Positions 54,715 through 64,000 of a stretch of 64,000 nucleotides of DNA are shown here, piece by piece (positions within the stretch are counted from its first letter, which is position 1; each line of letters starts with the position of its first letter). This DNA is from Pleurostoma richardsiae. Its lineage: Eukaryota; Ascomycota; Sordariomycetes; Calosphaeriales; Pleurostomataceae. Both the position numbers and the translations under genes were made by a program. The notes beneath the pieces are model-generated. The model was given only the letters and a program-made list of their open reading frames with translations. It ran no database searches and was not told the origin of the DNA. The DNA lies in the NCBI GenBank assembly GCA_030052745.1, contig JANBVO010000074.1, positions 26,360-90,359 of the forward strand, read 5' to 3'.

Positions 54715-55789
54715 TTGGGTGCGGAACGTCATGGCCTTGCCTCCGGACACTGCCTACTACTTACTAAAGTAAGAAGCTTACTGTAACTTGCGCCGTAGCT
54801 TCTTGAGCTGCCTCTTTTTAACAACCTCCTGCTTGCCTGTCCTATAGAAGATTTTGATAATAGATTTTGATTTCTTCGTCCTATTTATAACTCGATAGCG
54901 TGTTGGAACTCTACTATGTTTATTAATTAAAAGCTATAATAAAATTTCAGTTAAGATTATAGCTTTAAGTTATATACGTCGAATGGAGATCGGGATAAGT
55001 AAATGATTTTTGAACTGTTTGTATTGTGTTGGAATTCTACTTTAATCGAAACTTCGTGTCTTTAAGAAGTAGACTAATTGCATTACTATCGTAAATTATA
55101 TTGCTGCCACTCCTACGTAGAGCTGTCTCGGAGATGGAACTCATTACACCGTCCTCTATCTTATATAGGATTAGAGCATAGACGAGAAAGAGAAGAATCT
55201 AAGACTGCTAAACTTTACCATAATACGAGTAGCCAAACAGAGCAATGGTAGTCGTACTGGATATCCGTATTCTCCAGCGCAGTTGACCGACACATCAGAG
55301 TTTCATGTCAAATTGAAATGTTCCAAGCCGATACCTCGCTCGTTCAATGCGTTCAGAAGAAGTCGAGGGTCCGAGTTCATGATCAAACTCCTCCGTTCGT
55401 CTTGAAACTATTAAAGGAAATAAGGGTCATCTTGGGTCCTCTCTCTAGTGATCTCCGCCCAGTTCGAATCAACAGGTTGGAGCCGGGGATCTTGAGACTG
55501 GTCGCGCCTAAGCGAAGTGTTTATATAAATCGGCATATATGAGCCATCCCTAAAGGTCATCTAAGCTTCCAGTTGTCCCGCAGAGGACCGAGAAGTTTCT
55601 CGCCGTCCGATAAGCTAGGCACAAAGCAAATACCTACCAATTGAAATGTGGCGTTCGATTCACCAGTAAGGCGGATAAGCATAGGCATATCACAGCCCAG
55701 CATAATGTACATAATATCACCTAAGAAAGTATTAATTAGTGTTTAAAAGGAAACGGATAATACTGTATTTTGCGTCGTCTCTTCCTAAG
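54715..55789. other. AT-rich intergenic region
   Basis: About 1.1 kb. 54830-55120 is strongly AT-rich with few CA/TG steps and may be an old RIP-mutated fragment. No gene recognised. Confidence 0.5.
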
Positions 55790-57091
55790 GTTCTCGGGCT
55801 CGCTGGGGTTGTTTATTCGTCGACGCCTTGGACGAGTGTCGCAGAAATAATGCAGTGAATCACTTCCGGTGGTTCAAATTACTGCTTCGGACCCTTTTAA
55901 CTGATGTACAGTTCCGCATCTGCGTTACTTGTCGCCACTGCCCGATTCTAGACCAGAATTGCGACTTCGAATTATGCCTGGAGGATGAAAACAAGGACGA
56001 TATATCCCTTTAGGTGCGAGATCGGCTTTCTCAGTCCCGTGAACTGGCTGAGTCTCCGATTCCTTCCTTGATTACTGACTCGGCTTCTAGCGTCTTCATG
56101 TGGGCTCGCCTTGTCGTAGACCAAGTCTTAGAGCTTGACAATGATGGAGTAGGACTGGACGTGATCAAGAGAAGGATCAGTATTGTCCCTACTGAACTGG
56201 ATGAGCTATACCACAAGCTTGTCGGAAGCATGAGCGAGAAACAGAGTTCACTGAAATTGATCCAATGGATCTGCTTTGTGAGGCCGCCCTTAATATTGGA
56301 TGAGCTGCGATGGGCCATGACTATTGAGCTCAATTGCTCACGTCGCTCATTACGGGAATGCCAAGAGAGCGAATATTATACACCGAGCAATGACAGAATG
56401 AAAAGACGAGTCCAGACGCTCAGTTGTGGTCTTGCTGAGGTCAAACTCTCGTCTGGTGACGAGGACTGGTCTGAGGATGTCCCTTTATCCGGTGTTCAGG
56501 TTGTTCAGTTTATCCACCAGTCCGTCAGAGAGTTCTTCATTGAGAAGGGACTGTTAGCTCTGGACGGCAGCTCAAGATCGAGTGATGAGGCAATCGGAAA
56601 GGCACACTTTCAGCTGTCCAGGACCTGCACACGCTACTTGGCGATGGAGGAGATTGGACTGTCAGTCTCCGAGGATGACAAAGCAAAGTGATGCCAAAGG
56701 TGTCCCTCAGGATGATCTCCTAGAACTGTTTGCTTGTCCATCAAACGTCCTCGTGGACCTCTGGAAGTGTATGTACGACGCGATGGGTATATATGGAGGT
56801 GACCGTCCGCCGGACGGGGCCAATCTTGTCTATGTTGTAGCGAGGTACCAGATTTTATCAGCGTTGAATGCCATCCTACAATATACCGGCCAGACCGCTA
56901 TAGACCTCGACTCGGAGGATAACAATGGCCGGACGCCGCTATCGTGGGCCGTCGCAGAAGGGCACGAGGCGGTAGTGAGGCAGCTACTGACGACGGATCA
57001 GGTCGAGGCTGATTCGAAGGATAATATTAGTCAGACACCGCCACCACGGGCCAAAGAGCAAGGCCAGCTCCTAAACCCTTCAAGGTTTTAA
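55790..57091 (+). pseudogene. relic of a NACHT-NTPase/ankyrin (STAND) gene
   Basis: The frame starts inside the NACHT domain with CLFVDALDECRRN near 55808, the Walker B strand of fungal NACHT proteins; the effector domain and Walker A are absent. It runs to LEDENKDDISL, where TAG at 56011-56013 interrupts the frame just before VRDRLSQS; a Gln codon CAG would differ by one C-to-T change. The following SASSVFMWARLVVDQVL and PTELDELYHKLV are typical winged-helix-side blocks. Near 56680 the frame shifts. The next frame encodes an ankyrin-like repeat (NNGRTPLSWAVAEGHEAVVRQLL) and then stops in the second repeat. STAND proteins act in fungal non-self recognition and programmed cell death. This copy lacks both ends and is broken at least twice, so it is not functional. 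Confidence 0.72.
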
Positions 57092-57262
57092 CAGGGGCGT
57101 TTTGATAATATAGACATAATCTCTCCATATATGGTTGGCATGCGTGGGATTGCTAGGATCAGGAGCCCAGCAAAATAAAACGAATAATCCTTTCCGGTGA
57201 GTTCAGAAAGGCCAGAGTAATCTATTCGTGTGAACTTGCATGGGTATCTCTCCCGAAGTATG

Positions 57263-59464
57263 CTAATTCTCACGGTCTCGTGTATTGTTAAGCGGCTCGC
57301 TGGACAATATGACATACTGCTTGCGGACACGCGGCCGCCGCCGTAGTTCGTCTCCTTCCGACTCGACAAGCGGACCCAAAAGCGTGTCGCCTATAACTCT
57401 CGGCACATTACTATCCACTCCTGCCCACACGGAGTCGATGTCGTATCCCGTCCAGACCCCAGCTTGTGCCTCTGCTGTATACGCGAGCCTCTGCAGGTGC
57501 AGCGCGTCGTCCCGGATCCACACTCGCTGCTTCTCTCGGGCTGTGGGTGAAAACCGGCCCACCAAGCCAGCGATGTTGTCGAGGAAGAGATTAACCAAGG
57601 TAATGAGCGTGCCGAGAGTGACGGTGAATAAGAGGCCAAAGCCGGAGAAGTTGGCGAATCCACCGCCCGGCCCGAGCCGTACACGCTGGCGGCTGCAGAG
57701 GGCCACTTCTTCGGATGAGTTGGGATGTGTCATGTACGGCAGGAGAACGGGATAGGTAGAGGAGGCTAGCACCCAGTAGAGCAGGCTCTGCTGTAGAGAA
57801 GTCATGACGATGCTGTGCCAGGCCTGTAATTCGATTTGCCACTGGTTGTCGGGCAGGGACATTTGGAAAAGGTCTCCCAGGATACCCTGATTAGCCAAGA
57901 TGGCGTTGTCCAACACCGCCCCAGGAAGGGTGGCGGAGGTCCTTATCAAGTTCGCGAGCAGTTCGACTGTCGCTTGCTGCATTCTACTCATGTTCAAGTT
58001 CTCCGCGAAGGCGGTTTGTGCTTCAACCAGACCAGCGACGGCAGAACACGCGAGACTGTTGGGGTCGCACCACTGATACTGTTTGCCCACGCGATGTCAG
58101 TAAGACTGGATTTAGATGTTATGAGTGACTCTATAGGACACCAGATGCAGAGAAGAGAGAACTTGCCTGCTCGACGCAGCCCATGACTCCGGCAGCGTGA
58201 TCTTGGCGATAGAAAGTGTTGTCCTCGGTCGACGGCTGGTAAGCCTGGTGTGCAGAAAAGACAGGGTCGTTGCATGCCTCTAAGAATAGGAGAGCATTGC
58301 TAGAAATGAGGAACAGCGACGGGTCACCATTAGATACATTTAATTGCGGGATGGGCCTGAACCCGCCAAAATAGTCCCCCTTCCTGCCCCCAAGAGTCAG
58401 CTATTACCCGTGTAGCTGAAGAGGTACGGTTAGTTCTTTGTAACTCTGCAAACAAATATATAGTGGACACGCGGGTCGACTTCTCATACGTACTGCAGAG
58501 TTCTCGCGAACGTTGCGTTCGCGATATACGTACTAAATCCGGCCGTATACTTCGAGCCCGGCAAGGCAGATCCTAGTCCATAGGAATACATAACGTATTC
58601 TCCACTATAAAGGGGATCAACAGGGAGAAAAAATATCTCTTAGTCAAGGGCGCTGACGGTTTTCGTATAGTTATTCTGAGTGATGGGTGCGCAGGTCGAA
58701 ATCTTCCGGAGGTCGACCTGGTCCTCTGGGGGCGAATTAAGTCCCAGGATTGTGTTGGAATTAATTGCTGCCGTGTCGATTTTCATGGCCGGACCAACGC
58801 ACATGGATTCGTCAAAAGGACAGCTCAGGTTCCAATGACTAGTCCAGTTGATGGTATATGTCGCGAACGGATTGCAATCATCCACATCTGTAGCGTTGTA
58901 ACATCGCTGGGCATACGTGGTCGCTAGATTCAGCATGTCCAAGTAATAATTACCAGACGCGAGAACTACTTCTGAGTCGGATGGCAGGGCAGTGTTGTTA
59001 AGAATCCCACAACGATTTGATTTCAAGAGAACCTGGACCTGCGACGAGTCGCTGATTTTAGCTGAGTACAGTCCCGCAACGATGCCACCGATTGCGCATA
59101 GCAGCGACAGCAGGGTGAGCAACCAGGAGTTTCGCAGAGAGCGAGACGTCGAGCGATTCGCCCAAAACAGCTCAGTGAGTCGCACGACGGTGGAGGCCGG
59201 AGAGAGTCCGCTTCGGAGTACGACTTGTTGCTGCCGAAGCATGGGCCGGCATTTGCCTCGAGTGACTCTCTGTCGGATGTAGTGGATTGTGTAGGCGATC
59301 AAGTGCCAGAGATGCGACGCGACGAAGGACACGTACATAGCAAGGCATGCCGTGAGTAGCGATGCAAGACTAGCAGGCAGCGTAAGAGTCCAGCCCATGA
59401 TCGGGTTGTCCTTGGACCAGTCGGTCCAGAAACCAACATAAACATCCGGAGCTCGGATCGACAT
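57263..59464 (-). pseudogene. fungal multi-pass membrane protein interrupted by one stop codon
   Basis: Exons 59464..58494, 58383..58167 and 58078..57263 (minus strand) give 668 codons. One in-frame TAA (58640-58642, codon 275) splits ...TKTVSALD from EIFFLPVDPLYSGEY. Everything after the stop still reads as protein in frame (SYGLGSALPGSKYTAG, GGFRPIPQLNVSNGD, YQWCDPNSLACS). A CAA Gln codon would restore the frame by a single base. The introns are 110 nt (58384-58493) and 88 nt (58079-58166); the latter has a GC donor (GCAAGT). The start SIRAPDVYVGFWTDWS, a membrane pair near residues 30-55 and 115-135 and a last one near GFGLLFTVTLGTLITLVNLF recall a family of uncharacterised fungal membrane proteins. 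The function is unknown. It may be a young pseudogene next to the RIP-marked block. Confidence 0.72.
58079..58166 (-). other. GC-AG intron
   Basis: The donor reads CAG|GCAAGT and the acceptor AACAG, with CTTACTGACAT as a branch region. Phases on both sides are 0 and no GT donor nearby keeps the frame. GC-AG introns are a small minority in fungi. Confidence 0.7.
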
Positions 59465-59949
59465 GGTGTTGCTTTCTCAGCTTCCTCGGGCATCGAGTAC
59501 CTCAGAAAGGAATCAAATCGCAGAATGGCATCTAAAAGATAACTCGATAATACCAATTATCGATTCGGAGAATACGACTAACGGGCCACGAAAGTCTCGT
59601 TGGTGTCGTATGCAGCCTCCGGTGCCGTGGCAGTTACAACAAGAATATAATTAGTCCATACATATAACTTCGTCCCGACATAACTGCGGTGTAATTTGCG
59701 CCGTAGCACAGCCCGGCCAAAGTACCGAGAAAAGTAACCGACACGAAAATGTCTTACATCTTAAGTTTCAAGCCACCTTTAATTCGTTGCTTACATATCC
59801 ATCTACAACAGCTCAACGCCGCAACCAAGGAGACGAAAAGAAGGTAAAAAAATTACGAGCAAAGCGACCGTTAATATTCAATGTCCGCATTTTAAAAATT
59901 CAGTACAGCTTAAAAGTAGATATATTTAAATTCGTATAGTACTACGGGA
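59465..59949. other. intergenic region before the AT-rich block
   Basis: 485 bp, increasingly AT-rich to the right. It includes the expected promoter of the membrane-protein gene. Nothing else recognised. Confidence 0.45.
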
Positions 59950-62143
59950 ACCGTAAGAGGCTCCCATTACCTAGCCGTAGCCAGCAAGGCCTTTAAGCCT
60001 TAAGCCCCAAAAGTCACGTATAGATTAAATAGGACTTAAGAACAAGGTGAGAATTAGCTTACCGCCCAGTAGAACGCTAGGGCCCCACTCCCGGAGCCCT
60101 TAGCCTTCAGCCTACAGCCGGGCCTAACTCCAGCCTTTTCCTAGACATACAATAATTCTATCTATCAATAAAAACCAACCCTTTTTAAGGACTAATTACT
60201 GATATCTTTATTACGTCCTTAGTAAGTAGTAGTAACGTAATATAACGTTTTAAGGCTATATTCCGAACGTTAGAAAAAACGTTCTAACTTTCTCGTAGCC
60301 GTAGCTTAGTTAGAAAGAACGCTTAAAACTCTTCCAATAAGCGATTCCGATCGGTTTTTAAGTAATCGTTAGAATCGACCCTTCTTTTTCTTTAAAAATA
60401 CTTCTACGACTAATCTTAAACTTATCTTCAATCTATCAAGTAATCCCTGCTTAAACGATTGAAATGGCGGACCTAAGCTTAAGCCTAGGCCTTAGCTCGG
60501 GCTTCGGCTTAAGCTAAGCTCTAGCTCCGGAAAACGTTAAGAACGTAAAAGACTATCCTTCTAGTTATAATAAAAATAATAGTAAATAAGAAGTTAAAGT
60601 TAAACGACTAACTAAGTTTAATAATAACGTAAATACCGTTAAATATTTCGAATCCCGAATCAATTCGCTAATTAAGTTAACCGATTGTAAATTTAATACC
60701 TTCTAAATAACTTAAAACAAAATAATAAACATTCTCGCTCGTATAAAGAAAAGCTCTAATAATACTCCTTTTTTTTTATCGTATAAATACTCGTTCTTTA
60801 ATAGTAACAATCTTAACCTATAGAATATTAATTTAAAATAATAATACGTTAATAACCTCGAACCGTTATAATAAAACGTATTTAAGACGTAACTTATTTT
60901 TATTTTTAAGATTAAACGTAACGATATCGATACTTTTAATCCCTTCTATAAAAACTTTAAAGATATTAATATAGTATAAGATAAAAAAAATCTTATTTAT
61001 ATAAACGTATATACCTTTTAAAACTAAGTTAAATTATATTTCAAAGACCTTAACATTACTTTTAACAACGAAAAACAATTAATTTCCTTTTTTTAAACCC
61101 TTTTAATTAAAAAAACCGTACTTTAATAGAATAACTAAATGACCTCGTAATAGTACTAAATATTCTACTAAGGAAAACTTCGTATAATATTTTAAGCTTT
61201 AAAAGAACAATTTAACCTTAACTTAACTATTATTTCCTGTAAATTCAACGGATTTACCTTTAACTTTCGAAATATCGTTACTAATAAAATAACCGTACGT
61301 TAATATATTATTAAAATATTTTAATATACGTATAATATAAAAATCTTAACTAATAATAACGGTAATTAATATAATATAATAACTTAAATTTAATCGACTA
61401 TAAACTTACGTATCTGATAATATTTCCGTTAACTTAACGTATTAGAAATCTTTAATAACTATTTAATTTAAACCGACTATACTTATTTAATTTTAATTAT
61501 ACGAACTTACGAAAATTACCCTTATATTCGATAACGAACTACGAAAACTACTAATAAATCTATTACTTTAACTAGTTTATTTAAACGAACTTATTTTAAC
61601 TATACTTAATAAAAGTCTAACTATAAAATCGAACGTAGTAATAACTATAATTTTAAACGTTTTAATAAATCTTACGACCGTAATAATCGATATATCCGTT
61701 CTTAACGTAATAAACGTTCTTTTAAATATAATTAACGAGATAATTACAATCGTAACCGTTATTCCAACTATAATAAACGTAAAAGAAGAAAAAACGATCG
61801 TTATAATCGTAATAATACTAACCGATTTCGTAATAACCGAAATAATCGTAATAATCGAAACAATTATAACTGAAATAATCGTAATAACCGTAATAATACC
61901 GATAATTTAAACCGTAAAAAACCGAATAAATGAATTTACTAAATTTAAAATACGAATAATAATAGAAATTAAAATAATAATAAATATTCTTCGGCCGTTT
62001 CTAACTTAAATAATAATTTTAATACTAACTTTACTTATTACGTCGATAATAAAACTTATAATCGTTACTATAAAACTTTCTATACGAAAAAAACTAAGTT
62101 TAATCATTCTAAATCCTACTATTAAATAATGGGAATTAATAGA

Positions 62144-62192
62144 CGGGCCATCACGTTTAGATAACCGGGCCATCACTTTAGCCGGGCCATCA
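62144..62192. repeat. three short direct repeats CGGGCCATCA
   Basis: CGGGCCATCA occurs at 62144, 62166 and 62183 with 22- and 17-bp spacing (the first two share a further C). They lie in the GC-richer island between two RIP-mutated bodies, which suggests a terminal region of an element. Confidence 0.75.
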
Positions 62193-62300
62193 GATACACG
62201 TCCTTCTATTGGCTCAAAAACTTTCTGTTAGTAGAGGCCTACTCTATCAAAAATTCTGCTACATCCCCGCGAGTACGCTAGCTGGCAAGCAACTGGCCCC

Positions 62301-62358
62301 CCTTAGTGCTTATGAGTATTACGTCTTATTATCCAATTAACGTTCATAAGCACTAAGG
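62301..62358. repeat. inverted repeat, 14-bp perfect arms
   Basis: CCTTAGTGCTTATG (62301-62314) and CATAAGCACTAAGG (62345-62358) are perfect inverted copies with a 30-bp loop. GGCC lies just outside both arms. It could mark an element terminus or form a hairpin. Confidence 0.8.
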
Positions 62359-63590
62359 TTGGCCGGACCGTTGTCTTTTTAGACTTGGTAATCTCCTTTG
62401 TTAACATGACAGTCTACAATTAACGTCTTAATTATGTTATAGCTTCCTCTATAAAACGACCTAGGCATAATGACGCCGACCTTACTAAGTTTAAATCTCG
62501 AAATCCTAAGCGATTAAAGTCTAATCCTCTAGATTTATCTAATCATACTATACTTACCTTTCCCGCCAGTAGTTTAGGTACTGACCTAAAGCTTTAGTAT
62601 AGCGTTAGTAACGACGATATTCTATATAACTTATTCGCGATAAACTTACCCTAATATTTTACGACTATAACCCGACCTTACGGTTTCTACGGTATATAAG
62701 AACTTTAGCTGGAGATACGCGACGATTACGAAATTTATCTTAACTACGACTTCTCGAAGTTAAATATAACGAAATATCGAGTACGACTTCCTATACCGGA
62801 TCTAGGTATTAACGAATGAAAATAAGTACGTTACGACGTAAAGATAGAAAGACTTAATCTAAAGAAAAGGGTCCGGGGTTTAAGTAGTATATTTTGTATT
62901 ATAAAAGACTTTTATTAAGTTAAATTCGACGGAAATAAATTAAGTTTAAGTTTTTCGGATAGATTGTTTAATCGGTTACTGAGTATTCGGTTTCTAATAT
63001 ACGAGAAAACTATGATATTTCGAAAAACATACCGTTCTCGCGATAGGTTTTATATATTATACGAAGAGACTATTATCGAACGTATCTGGAGTTGTTTTCC
63101 GTAAAGTAATAACTATTCTTAACCCGGATTTTCTTTATTATTTAGTACTTAATTTCGATAAGAATAAGATAACTAACAACGGAACTTAAAGTCGAGCCTT
63201 ATCTAAGTAAAAATAATACTTATACTTCCGATTTTAAACGATCTTGAGCCGACGTTCGAAGTTCTTTTTATTTAAGTATTAACGTTCGTAAAAGCTAATA
63301 GTTTTAATATCGTTAAACGATAAGTTCGTTATCGTAAAGGGTAGCTTACGTAGTACACTATTAAGTACGATAAATATAGTAAATCGAAATAAAGTAAGAA
63401 TAATAAGCTTCGATAAAAATAATCTTAGAAATACGATTATATATAGAAAATTTATATTACGTTCAATAAGGAAAACTAATAGATTTTATAATATTATACG
63501 GACTTTATATACGGTTAATATAATTATAATCTTAACGTAAACCCTATCCACTAGTTGTAAAAGATATCTTCAAGACAGGATTTAAATTTT

Positions 63591-64000
63591 GGTGAGGCGC
63601 TCGGGCCAAGCGAAAAAGACAGGGGGTTCAAAGGGTTTATTTTACAGGGGGTAGAAAGGATTTAGTTCCCGTACGGCAAACTGGATGCAATTCAGACGGC
63701 AGATACATAAGGACCTAGCGACATCGTATATGCAAGGGCAAGGCGTACGGAGCTGTCGTCGTTGAGATATGGGTGTCGGAAGTTGGGGTGTTTTTGGTGT
63801 GGTCTGGGTAGCCGTACGGGAGACGATTAGATAAGGATGATTACTAACTGCCAGACGACATGCGTATTGACGATACGACAGTCTTCTTACCGGCTCGTCT
63901 GTACTTAAAGGTTTCTTTTCTCCTTGTACGAAGGCTTATAATCTTTTCTAGAAAGAAGAACGGTATCCGACGACAAAGACAGCATGAAGGAGGGTTCCGG
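63591..64000. other. right edge, no gene recognised
   Basis: GC content returns to normal after 63590. G-runs occur at 63622-63650. No reading frame with recognisable content. Confidence 0.45.

Larger units (their letters stand above)
59950..63590. mobile_element. RIP-mutated retroelement remains (TA-rich block)
   Basis: About 3.6 kb with very few genes-like frames and strong TA enrichment. In 61261-61500 I find no CA and a single TG dinucleotide, while CG remains common; this is the classic footprint of repeat-induced point mutation. From ~61700 to 61930 the plus strand is a degenerate tandem array of AAT-AAT-CGT-type triplets, coding (Arg-Asn-Asn)n. A frame ending at 62123-62125 (for example TKKTKFNHSKSYY) follows. 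An Asn/Arg-rich stretch near the end of gag is usual in fungal LTR retroelements, so a gag remnant is likely; the family cannot be named. A less mutated island (62131-62440) divides the block. The part after 62440 may be pol, but no motif survives. No LTR pair was found by eye. Confidence 0.8.

Noticed and set aside
58384-58493. Frameshift in a G-run of the membrane-protein gene
   Set aside because: A 110-nt intron with CTGAC branch site and GGCAG acceptor restores the frame without assuming an insertion.
59950-63590. Naming the retroelement superfamily (Gypsy or Copia)
   Set aside because: No reverse transcriptase, integrase or protease motif survives by eye, and no LTR pair was found.
1-64000. 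CRISPR arrays or bacterial-type operons
   Set aside because: No regularly spaced repeats; gene structure is clearly that of a filamentous fungus.

Overview
The window is nuclear DNA of a filamentous ascomycete (Pezizomycotina; the gene complement looks like Eurotiales, Aspergillus/Penicillium type, but I cannot name a species). The evidence is many 48-114 nt GT-AG introns with CTRAC/CTAAC-type branch sites, a Zn2Cys6 regulator, NCS1 and APC transporters, a quercetinase-like bicupin, a NACHT-type relic and a TA-rich block with the dinucleotide pattern of repeat-induced point mutation (RIP). All gene models were built by reading exons, splice sites and phases by eye; exon coordinates are in each entry.

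Layout. 0-17.5 kb: ordinary chromosome with the 3' part of an ATF/CREB-like bZIP gene, the mitochondrial GatB subunit (PET112), a COG1237-type metallo-beta-lactamase-fold protein, a helix-hairpin-helix protein, and a divergent pair made of a hydantoinase/DUF917 fusion enzyme and an NCS1 nucleobase/hydantoin-type permease whose shared promoter is rich in GATA sites. The permease gene appears to contain a 4-nt exon. A zinc-type alcohol dehydrogenase follows. 17.5-28 kb: gene-poor DNA with an NmrA-like reductase, an APC permease and a cytochrome P450; the last two diverge from one promoter.

28-51 kb: a dense run of enzymes of the kind found in accessory metabolic clusters, with no PKS, NRPS or terpene synthase: secreted GH1 glycosidase, quercetinase-like bicupin, SDR, class III (GSAM-like) aminotransferase, alpha/beta-hydrolase, type-B carboxylesterase, FAD monooxygenase, Zn2Cys6 regulator, small GPI-type wall protein, D-amino-acid-oxidase-like flavoenzyme and an MDR reductase. 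The order reads like a glycoside-processing, oxygenolytic, ester-cleaving and amine-handling pathway, possibly catabolic and possibly tailoring of an unknown product. This is the best candidate here for an undescribed system.

51-64 kb: the locus decays. A broken sugar transporter is followed by an intact transketolase-like gene, then by a broken NACHT/ankyrin gene, then by a membrane-protein gene that is intact except for one in-frame TAA of the kind RIP makes (CAA to TAA), then by about 3.6 kb of TA-rich, CpA/TpG-depleted retroelement remains.
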